A stretch of DNA of 64,000 nucleotides, taken from NCBI RefSeq assembly GCF_004193775.1, contig NC_041021.1:17996583-18060582 (forward strand), read 5' to 3'. The notes under the pieces are model-generated. The model was not told the DNA's origin. It made no database searches and saw nothing but the letters and a program-made list of their open reading frames with translations. Both the position numbers and the translations under genes were made by a program. Source of the DNA: Glycine soja. Taxonomy: Eukaryota; Streptophyta; Magnoliopsida; Fabales; Fabaceae. Of the stretch, positions 55,364 through 64,000 are shown one piece after another (within the stretch, counting starts at the first letter, position 1; every line of letters starts with the position of its first letter).

Positions 55364-57150
55364 TGTCGCAACCTACCCTTCGGCGGGAAGGCAACGCGTG
55401 ACTCGCGGGTGCGTCTTCCAGGAAAGGAATGCGCGCGGAGTCGCCACCAATGTTTGTTTGAGGAAAACTTCGGAAAAACCGGAAAAGACGTGGTCTAAGA
55501 AATTTAAGTGAAAGGTTCGGGAGTTGTATTTACGGACGGGGAAGGTATTAGCACCCCACACATTCGTCGCAAGAGACGACAGCCTTTAATCAAATGTGCA
55601 AATATGACTTCAATTTATGTTATTTTCCCTTTTTTACGTTCTTATGTCTTTTATGCCTTTTTATATCTCTATCTTTTTGTGATCGATGAGGGTGTTTCCC
55701 TTGCTCCTACGTATTCCTCAATTGTGATAAGGAAATCAGACCTACGTAGTTCTTTGAGGATTAAGCGTTGGTTAAGTTGTTTTTATCCTTTTTTGCAAAA
55801 TATGTTTTTTATTGAATGAAAAGGTCATTTAAGGCGTTGGACCATTAAATAATCTTTCGATTCTTTTGAAAGGAGAGAAAACATTAAGGGATTGGACCAT
55901 TAATGATCTCTTATTATTTTTGAAAAGAGGTAATAAAGCTACATGTTGATTTTAGGCCTTTAGAAATCTACGTTTAACCAATAAAAGCGGAAAAGACCAT
56001 TTCAAGGCGTTGGACCTTGAAAATGGTTCTTTCAGGTGATGACAAAAGCTTGATTTATGAATTGATTTAAGCCTTGGTTTCATTTTGGTTATTAGTCAAT
56101 TCGATCAAGAAAGAAAAATCCGAGAGAAAGAAAAGTCCGATTGATTTTGTTTTATTATTATATTATTATTTTGCCTTTTTTTGGTTTTAAACGTGGTTAC
56201 GCCATGACCGAACGGTCGGATTTCATTTTAACAGAAATTAAAAGATGTTACAATACGAATGATCGGTGGAAATTTATTTTTATTTTTGATTAGGCGAGAA
56301 AACGACTTAAATAAATGACTAAAGCACGTCAAAAGGGGGTACGGAAAGTAAATGAAATGAAAATAAAAGCACGCGAAACAAGTGGGGACCACTAAGGGTA
56401 CATAGAATGAATTGAAAAAGTTCGATTTCGGGAACTTACCGGTTGAAGACCGAAGAACGACGAAGAACAAACAAAGAACGACCAAGAACGGTGGAAAATC
56501 TTTGCGAAATCACCCACGGAAACGTCTCGGAAGCGTTACGGAAGCGCTTGGGCTTGGATTTTCTTCACGGAAACAATTTTTCTCACTAATTTTAAGTGAT
56601 TCTCAGATACCAAGAGGGTTGAACATTTTTGTTCTTTCCTGCTCCCCCTATTTATAGGAAAATGATGGAGGAGCTTGCCACCCAGCTCGCCCAGGCGAGC
56701 TAGGTTGCTTCCTCCAGAAGGCGGTGCCTTCTGGAGAACTTCCAGGAAGGCCCAAGTGGGCCTTGTTGCAATTTTCACCCCCTGTTTACTAAATACACCC
56801 CTTGCCTTTTTTTGCTGATTCTTTTTCCGTAACGTTACGGAACTTTACGGATTATGTAACGATACATGTTTTCTTTCCAAAATGTCATGAAACCTTACGA
56901 ATTACGTAATCATCCCATCTTTGGCTTCCGGGATGTTACGAAACTTTACGGATTGCAAATTAACACTTCCTTTTAACTTCCGACATGTCACAGAACTTCA
57001 CGGATTGTGCAACAATGCTTTCTTTTGACTTCCGGCATGTCACAGAACTTCACGGATCGCCTAACGATGGGTGCCAAGTACCTCGAAGTGGTCAACCGAG
57101 GGTCGCATCCCAACAAACAGATGGTCCCCGGACGAAATTAGGGTATGACA
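55364..57150 (-). mobile_element. Solo O-LTR in C2
   Basis: TGTCGCAACC to GGTATGACA, 1787 bp. Perfect target duplication CTTGG (55359-55363, 57151-57155). Minus-strand TATA at 56649-56656 with the adjacent palindrome near 56680-56703. Confidence 0.93.
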
Positions 57151-57155
57151 CTTGG

Positions 57156-58141
57156 GAACTAGTTTTAGGGGTGTATTTCTCTACGGTCTTACCCTTATCT
57201 TCCTTGGGTTTTGAAGGTGCAGCACCAAAAATTCCATGGGCTTGGTCCTTCCTTGGATAAGAGTGACAACCATTAGATTTTGAAGAAGGCTTTCTTTTAA
57301 GTTGTTGCTCCACTCTTATACAAAGTTGGACTAGCTCATCTAGGTCCCTATATGGAAGGAGTTCAACCTTGTCCCTCACTTCCATATTAAGCCCACTAAG
57401 GAACCTAGCTATGCTTGTTCTTTCCTCCTCCCTATGTCCAACTCTTAAAAGGAATAGTTCCATTTGTTGTCTATATTCTTCAACACTCATACTCCCTTGT
57501 CTAAGCCTTTGGAGCTTGTCCATAAGCTCCCTTTCATAGTAGGAGGGAATGTGCCTCTTCCTAAGGGCACTCTTAAGATCATTCCAATACTCTACTGCAG
57601 GATCCCCATGAATCCTTCATTCCCTAACAAGGGAAGTCCACCAATTGAGGGCGTACCCTTGAAAGCTAAGGGTAGCCAATGGAACTTTTCTCTCTTCGCT
57701 AATATGATAGCAAGCAAAGAGTTTTTCAACCTTCATTTCCCAATCTAAGTAGGCCTCAACATTATCTTTTCCATGTAAATATGGGAGTCTAATGTTAACC
57801 TTTTGAGGCCTTCTATCATTTTCTCTTCTTTGGGAATGATATTAAGTATGTGAACTATGGCGCCCTCTATAATAGTCGCTAAGTTCTTCACTTAAACTCT
57901 TTCAAGAGTCATGACTACTATAGGAGACATGTTTTTCTCTTTTCATTTCCTTCATTATTTTTCTTCTTTCTTCCTCTCTTTTATCTTCACTTATTTCTTC
58001 CACTCTTTTTTTTCCTTTTTCTTTTCTCTCTTGTTTTTCTTTCCACAACTTAAGGGATCTCAACTCATCTAATATCATTTACAAGGGGTCCTTAGGAGTA
58101 GAACCCTCACCATTAACACTAGATGAAGAATGAAGACTCAT
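57156..58141 (-). pseudogene. C2 gag with Retrotrans_gag core
   Basis: Starts MSLHSSSSVNGEGSTPKDP at 58141. The gag core is present: YLDWEMKVEKLFACYHISEE, ALNWWTSLV and YWNDLKSALRKRHIPSYYER, then the open frame 57523-57092 with LQRLRQGSMSVEEYRQQMEL and RFLSGLNMEVRDKVELLPY, then IRVEQQLKRKP. Stops and a shift upstream of 57523 make it a pseudogene. This core is what B1, B2 and C1 lack. Confidence 0.8.
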
Positions 58142-59594
58142 GTTGGTTCCTAAGTTGTGGTTCTTTCTTGTTGGGGGTCTGAAAACAAAAGGTCAAAGAA
58201 ACTATGGTTGAAACTAGCCAAAATAAACACTAAAAGAGGTGTGAAAGACAAGGTAAAAACTAATTGGTAAAAGGTAAGCTATCTAGGCGGTTTGACAATG
58301 GAAGGTAAAGGAAATAAGCTATGAAAGTAAGCAAGAAATATAAACTAGGCGAATCCTAAGAGTGTTTGGATGACCAAATTTAAGGTTCCCAACAAAACAC
58401 TCACAATCTGAAGGGAAAATTGCCTAAAATTATTACACATAAATGGAAGTAGGGTGACCTATTGGAGGCTCCCAACTTACTTCCAATGAAAGGCGTTTTT
58501 GTTACAAAATTTGAAATCAATGAAAGTAAGTAAATTGTCAATTACAAAATTACAACAAGGTCCTCAACTTTGGTGGTTGTTCTCTCTTTGGTGATTCACT
58601 TAATTTGGAGTGCTTCTTAGTCCAATAGCTCTTAAGGTGGTTTTCCCCTTGCTTCTTGACTCAAATTTCTTTAAGGGATGACACCAATCCTCCTTTCCAA
58701 TTTCCTATATGGCAACTCACAAACAAGGAAACAAAGAGACAAGCAATAACCAAAGACCAAAAAAATGAAATGAAAGCTAAATCAATAAAGTTTTAACAAG
58801 ACAAATTTTCAAGGATTATTCAACAATTAAAGCAATGAAAAGCACATGAAAGCAAGCTAGGACTCAAAGAGAAACTTAGAATGGCTCTAGAGTAGAGTAA
58901 AAAAACAAAAAAAAAAAAGACTCAAGAAACCTCTAGTTTTGGAACTTGTATTCAAAGTAATTTTCAATTGAAATTTCAGAACTAGGATTGGTATAAAATA
59001 GGCACCAATTATAGAACAAATTTTGAGCCAAAACAACAAGCTTAGAACATGTTATGAACTAAATACCATGCATGAATTAGACTCAAAATTCAAAAGATAG
59101 GCTAAGAATGACAAGAATACATGAACAAATGTATCTAGAATTCAATCAACAAAAATAAAAATTCAACGCAAACTTAGAACATAATGTGACAATTACTATG
59201 ACTAAACATGACTCTAAGACAACATGGATTAAGTGATTTACACTAAGATTTTTGTGTTTTTTTTTCTAATCAATATTTTGGAAGAAAATTTAGATCTAAG
59301 GTTCAGCACAAGAATATTATGAATGAAAAATGATAGAACCTAAAATCAACACAAAAACATGATTCAAGAGTAGATCTACAAAATTTGAACCATAGAAATG
59401 CAATAACAAGTGTAGATCTAAGATTTAATCGGTTTATTTTTTTGAATCTACTCTAAACAGCACCAAACCACAAGACAATGGAGGATATACATGGAGAGTA
59501 AGATGAAGAACAAGGAATTAAAGAGAATTCACCGAACAAAAAGATTGTGGAGGCAAAAGAACATCACCTAGATGAAGATGCTCTTGAAACCACA
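58142..59594 (-). mobile_element. C2 leader
   Basis: 1.45 kb of noncoding leader matching B2 in antiparallel. The primer site next to the LTR (about 59592-59580) is decayed. No gene seen. Confidence 0.65.
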
Positions 59595-60569
59595 TGATGT
59601 AAGCTCCATTGGAGCTTGTAGGCCTAGGATCTTCTTCATCAATGGATTCCTTTGCTTCTTGGAAGATGAATGGCAGTGGAATGGAGAAGGAAGAGAGAGA
59701 GGAGATGCCACTTCAAGGAGAAGATCAGTCTAGAAGAAGCTCACCACCATAGGAGGCCATGGATAAGAGCTTGGAGGAAGAAGGAGATGAATGAAGGGAG
59801 AGGAAGAGAAGAGCACGAATTTTTGTGCTCTAAAAGTGCTCTGAAAACTGAAGTTTAATATTCAAATGATCAAAGTTCTAAAAAAATGCACACACAAGAC
59901 CTCTATTTATAGCCTAGGTGTCACACAAAATTGGAGGGAAATTTGAATTTCAATTCAAATTTCACTTGAATTTGAAATTGAATTTGTGGAGCCAAACTTG
60001 GGAGCCAAAATTTCACTAATTATGATTAGTTAATTTTATTTATGGTTCAGCCCATGAATCCAAGATCAATTCCAAGATTCTCCACTAAGTGTGCTTAGGC
60101 GTCATGAGGCATGTAAAGCATGAAGAACATGCACAAAGTGTGACTATATGATGTGGAAATGGGGTGTGGTAAACAAATGCTCTCCTTGCCCTCTAAAATT
60201 TAATTGGATTGGGCTTCTACCAATTCAATTAAATTTATTTCCAACCACACACATCAAATATTCACTTATTGCATGTGAAATTACTAAACTACCCTTAATA
60301 CAAAAACTAGTCTAGGTGCCCTAAAATACAAGGGCTAAAAAATCCTATATTTCTTGGGTACCCTACCTACATTATGGAGCCCTAAATACAAGGACCAAAA
60401 TTAATGAAACCTTAATCTAATATGTACAAAGATAAGTGGGCTCATACTTAGCCCATGGGCCCGTAATCTACCCTAAGGCTCATGAGAATCATAGGGCCTT
60501 CTCTTGCATCTTTGGCCCAATCTTCTTGGAGTCTTCTATCCAATGCCCTTGGGGGGTAGGATTGCATCA
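59595..60569 (-). repeat. C2 5' LTR
   Basis: 975 bp, TGATGTAAGC to GGATTGCATCA. Minus-strand TATA at 59904-59911. Confidence 0.87.
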
Positions 60570-60975
60570 TGGTTGGTGTCCAAGATGGTCCCAGTCAAGT
60601 ACATATTTGAAAAGCTTGCTCTCACCGGACTAATCGCTATGTGGCAGGTTCTGCTGTCAGAGTTTGACATTGTTTATGTCACTCAAAAGGCGATAAAGGG
60701 AAGCACCTTGGTAGACTACCTGGCTCAGCAACCCATCAATGACTACCAGCCTATGCATCTAGAATTCCTGGATGAGGACATCATGACCTTGTTCGAGGAG
60801 GAGGTGGTGGATGAAGATAAGGACAAATGGATTGTGTGGTTTGACAGTGCGTCTAATGCACCAGGCCATGGAGTTGGGGCGGTTTTGGTTACCCCCGACG
60901 ACCAATGCATACCTTTCACGGCTAGGTTGGGCTTTGACTGCACGAATAACATGGCTGAGTATGAGGCGTGCGCCC
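60570..60975 (+). pseudogene. O1 pol fragment, RNase H junction
   Basis: Open frame continuing LVSKMVPVKYIFEKLALTGL, VLLSEFDIVYVTQKAIKGST and LVDYLAQQPINDYQP. The second (archaeal-like) RNase H of the Tat lineage then starts: KWIVWFDSASNAPGHGVGAV with the first catalytic Asp, then CTNNMAEYEACAL with the Glu. S5 cuts it after ACAL. The domain normally removes RNA from RNA-DNA hybrids. Confidence 0.85.
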
Positions 60976-62040
60976 TGTAGAAGCAAATGACTTTGGTGTT
61001 TTGATAATGATCATGATGATTTGATGCAAATGGGCTTTTCAAGTTTAAATTCAAGGCAATGATTCAAGAATACAAGCCACAACATCAAGATGATCACTAG
61101 TATTTTAGGAAGGGAATTCCTAATTGATATAGCAAAAGGTTTGGCCAAGTAATTTAAGTTAAAAAGTGTTTTTCAAGAGATTTACTCTCTGGTAATCGAT
61201 TACCAGAGGATGTAATCGATTACTAGTGGCCAAAAATGATTTACAACAACTACTAAATATTTGAATTTAAATTTTAGACTGTGTAATCGATTACACAATA
61301 TTGGTAATCGATTACCAGCAGTTAATAAACGATTTAATTCAAATTTTAAAAGTTGTAATCGATTACTAGACAAGATTTTCAGAAAAATATTTCTAAGAGT
61401 CACAACTTCTCAAATGGTTTTTACATGACCACCAATGGTCTATATATATATGACTTAGAACACGAATTTGCTCAGAGTTTTTTAGAACAACAAGTATTTA
61501 TTCTCTCAAAGAGAAAAATCATTTTATCCTCTTAAGAATTCCTAGGCCAATCCACTTGCAATTCATTACGGAATCATTTGAGGGCTCAGATTGTAAAATC
61601 TATCTCTTTCAAGAGAGATTCATTCTTCTCCTCTTTCTAATTCTCTAAGGGATTAAGAGACCGAGGGTCTCTTGTTGTAAAAGAATTATGAACACAAAGG
61701 AAGGATTGTCCTTGTGTGTTCAGAACTTGTAAAAGGATTTTACAAGATAGTGGAACTCTCAAGCGGGTTGCTTGGGGACTGGACGTAGGCACAAGGGTGT
61801 GGCCGAACTAGTATAAATCTGAGTTTGCACTTTCTCTTCCCTTAAACTCTTTTATTTATTATTGTTTTATATTTATATTCAGATTGTTCTATTTGAATCA
61901 ATATTTAAGAAGTTCATTGTTAAGGGAATTTGTAACTTGAATAGAAAGTGAAATAGAATTTTAATTGGGGAAATAGTTTGTGATATCTTAATTCAACCCC
62001 CCTCCCCGTTCTTAAGATATCTGAGGCCACTTGTCTAACA
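60976..62040 (+). mobile_element. S5, solo copia LTR in the O1 RNase H
   Basis: TGTAGAAGCAAATG to ACTTGTCTAACA, 1065 bp. Perfect target duplication CGCCC (60971-60975, 62041-62045). A shorter subfamily than S1. It keeps the TAATCGATTA palindromes (61190-61370) and GGACGTAGGCAC end region. Its own hairpins include AAGAGACC/GGTCTCTT (about 61656-61675) and CTTGTAAAA/TTTTACAAG (about 61726-61746). Confidence 0.93.
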
Positions 62041-62518
62041 CGCCCTCGGGATCCAAGCAGCAATCGACTTCAAGGTCAAATTGCTCAAAGTATATGGAGA
62101 CTCAGCCTTGGTGATCCACAAATTGAGAGGAGAATGGGAGACTAGGGATCATAAGTTGATACCCTACCAGGCCTACATCAAGAAACTAACAGAGTTCTTC
62201 GATGACGTATCCTTCCACCACATTCCTAGAGAGGAGAATCAAATCGCCGATGTGCTCGCCACTCTGGTATCCATGTTTCAGCTGACCTCGCATGGGGACT
62301 TGCCGTACATTGAATTTAGATGTCGCGGCAAGCCCACACATTGTTGTTTGATAGAAAAGGAGCAAGATGGTTAACCTTGGTACTTCCACATGAAGCGGTA
62401 CGTCAAAGACAAGGAATACCCATGGGAGGCTTCTGACAACGACAAGAGAATGTTGCGAAGGTTAGCAGCCGGTTTCTTCCTAAGTGCAGGTATCCTGTAT
62501 AAAAGGAACCATAACATG
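62041..62518 (+). pseudogene. O1 pol fragment, second RNase H end
   Basis: Continues GIQAAIDFKVKLLKVYGDSA, with the next catalytic Asp in VYGDS, then GEWETRDHKLIPYQAYIKKL and FFDDVSFHHIPREENQIADV up to a stop at 62372-62374. Beyond it, LRRLAAGFFLSAGILYKRN leads toward integrase. An LTR begins at 62519, so integrase is outside the window or lost. Confidence 0.85.
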
Positions 62519-64000
62519 TGTCATACCCTAATTTTGTCCAGGAACGATCATTTGTAAACATTTGGATTCTTGCCAGTTTCGAAGGTTAGCACATTCTGTA
62601 AGGTTTTTCAACGTTTCGGAAGGAAATGTGCAAAATACTCAAAAGGAGGGCAAAATGGTTACTTTTGGGGCATTCTTCAACCCCTAAGCCACCTAGATAA
62701 ATTCATGATGAAGTAACCAGCTTGCCTGGGCAAGCTCAGCTCGCCTGGGGGAGCTACCTTCATTCCAAGTGGCTTATTTCACTATAAATAAGCGTGAGAA
62801 GGCTGAAGTAAAGGGTCCCTGAGTTCCCTGAAGTCCAGAGGTCCAGAAAGAAGAAGAAAGAAGAGAAAAGAGGAAGAAAAAAGAAAAAACAAGGCCAAAA
62901 CACTTCTGAATCGCATCTGTGATCGATTCCTACATCATTCGTCGTTCGTTCTTTGACTGTTCTTCATTGTTCTTCGTTCTTCATCCGGTTAGTGTTTGCT
63001 TTTAAGGATTTTAACTTGATTTATGGACCCTTAGGGGTCCCCCTTTATTGTTTGTGGATCTTCATCTCCTTCTTCGATCATTGGTGATATTTTTCTTTGT
63101 TTAAAGTGAGTTTCGACCGATCGTTCGTACCGTAATCTCGTTTAATCACCGTTAAAATAAAATTCGACCGATCGTTTATGTTGTAATCTCACTTAATCAC
63201 TGTTTAAATGAGTTTCAATCGATCGTTTGTGTTGTAATCTCACTTAATCACTGTTTAAATGAGTTTCAACCAATCGTTTGTGTTGTAATCTCACTTAATC
63301 ACTGTTTAAATAAATTCCGATCGATTGTTTGTGTTGTAAACTCTTTCCATCAATGTAACATAAGTTTTAACTGGTCATTAACATCGCAAGTTATCTTAAA
63401 AAAGGGATTGAAAATTAATGAGCCAAAACCAAAATAAAACCAACTCATAAACTTCTTCATTTCATAAAAAAATCAAGAGATCGTTCAATGGTCCAACCCC
63501 TTAACGATTTCTCCCCTTTCAAAAATCAAGAGATCGTTCAAAGGTCCAACGCCTTAACGATTCTCTCTTTTCAAAAATCAAAAGATCGTTTCAAAGGTCC
63601 AATGCCTTAAACGACTTTTGTTCGCAACAAAAATCAATCTTTCAAAAAAGATAAAAATCAATTTAACAAACAAACCTTCAGTTCTCAAAGAACTACGTAG
63701 GTCTGATTTCCTCATTGCACTTAAGAATACGTAGGAGCGAGGGAAACACCCTTGTCGATCCCAAAAAGATAAACATAAAAGGGAAAAATACGTAAAAAAG
63801 CATAAAAAGGGAAAATATATAATTTTGAAGTCATGTTTTGCACACTCGATTAGAGGCTGCTGTCCCTTGTGACGGGCATGTGGGGTGCTAATACCTTCCC
63901 CGTGCGTAAACAACTCTCGAACCCTCATTTTCAAAATACGTAGACCATCGTCTTTTTGGTTTTTCTGACGTTTTCCTCAAATAAATTTTGGTGGCAACTC
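62519..64000 (+). mobile_element. Divergent O-LTR, cut by the window end
   Basis: Starts TGTCATACCCTAATTTTG after flank ACATG. It soon differs from the other O-LTRs: most of the CCGTAACGTTACGG block is absent and a 51-bp array is present. TATA box at 62783-62790 with GCCTGGGCAAGC / AGCTCGCCTGGGGGAGCT inverted repeats upstream (62713-62756). Ends within the GGTGGC(A)ACTC segment that normally precedes the LTR end by about 100 bp. Confidence 0.82.
63112..63365 (+). repeat. 51-bp tandem array, 5 units
   Basis: Units start at 63112, 63163, 63214, 63265 and 63315, with TTCGACCGATCGTT-like starts and TAATCTC(A/G)(C/T)TTAATCAC(T/C)G middles. Other O-LTRs hold only one or two such units at this place. 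A second set, about 59 bp x 3 with AAGGTCCAACGCCTTAACGA, follows at 63470-63620. Confidence 0.82.

Larger units (their letters stand above)
52765..60569 (-). mobile_element. C2, Ty3-type element in the O1 pol
   Basis: LTRs 52765-53726 and 59595-60569. Flanks TAGTT (52760-52764) and TGGTT (60570-60574), one mismatch, and the O1 RNase H coding sequence joins across. The interior retains the gag core and protease that are missing from B1, B2 and C1, but has the same defective RT. A solo O-LTR is inserted (55364-57150). Confidence 0.88.

Noticed and set aside
1..64000. tRNA, rRNA or other RNA genes
   Set aside because: I found no cloverleaf or conserved RNA-gene motif. TGGTATCAGAGC and TGGCGACTCC matches are retroelement primer sites, not tRNA genes.

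Overview
This window is a plant repeat block with no cellular gene that I can recognise. It is a stack of nested LTR retrotransposons. It most likely comes from pericentromeric heterochromatin of soybean (Glycine max) or a close relative. That guess rests on recognising the protein families by memory (an Ogre/Tat-type ORF1-gag-pol, a SIRE/Maximus-like Ty1-copia LTR with an initiator-Met primer site, and a Ty3-type gag), not on a search.

I use working names. O1-O5 are Ogre-like Ty3/gypsy elements. Their LTRs ('O-LTR', about 1.64-1.81 kb) start TGTCATACCCTAATTTCG and end GTAGGTTGCGACA, and the primer site is complementary to a tRNA-Arg 3' end. S1-S5 are copia-like elements or LTRs starting TGTAGAAGC and ending in CCAACA or CTAACA. 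B1, B2, C1 and C2 are Ty3-type elements with LTRs of 0.90-0.98 kb that all start TGATGCA. They differ at the other end: TGGAAGC-type in B, GAGCTTGCATCA or TTACATCA in C.

Layout. 1-22435: O5 (minus strand) carries O4 (minus, 1991-20706, inserted in its gag). O4 carries O3 (plus, 4129-19829), a pol-less element with a triplicated 5' LTR segment, a leader split by a solo O-LTR (8583-10223), a broken gag, and about 7 kb of tandem repeats and captured sequence. 22436-34984: S1, an internally deleted copia element, then the 3' end of S3, whose LTR is split by B1 (29281-32397) and by a solo O-LTR (32441-34175). 34985-50907: B2 (plus), interrupted by O2 (37274-48619), which is itself interrupted by C1 (41233-44967). 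50908-52493: reversed S4 LTR. 52494-62518: fragments of an O1 pol gene (RNase H) split by C2 (52765-60569, with its own solo O-LTR) and by solo LTR S5 (60976-62040). 62519-64000: a divergent O-LTR cut by the window end. Target-site duplications support most of these insertions.

None of the elements looks autonomous. O2 and O3 keep gag (and ORF1 in O2) but not pol. B and C elements keep a long open frame whose RT part has lost its catalytic core. Movement, if any, would need enzymes supplied from elsewhere.

The most unusual signals are structural. The S-LTR downstream of its TATA box holds about twelve consecutive short hairpins, with constant loops (GGGTACA or a GGACTAACCGCC core) and stems that differ in sequence yet stay self-complementary. 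A 16-unit, 24-bp array in O3 shows the same behaviour, and a 24-bp palindrome sits just upstream of the TATA box of the O-LTRs.
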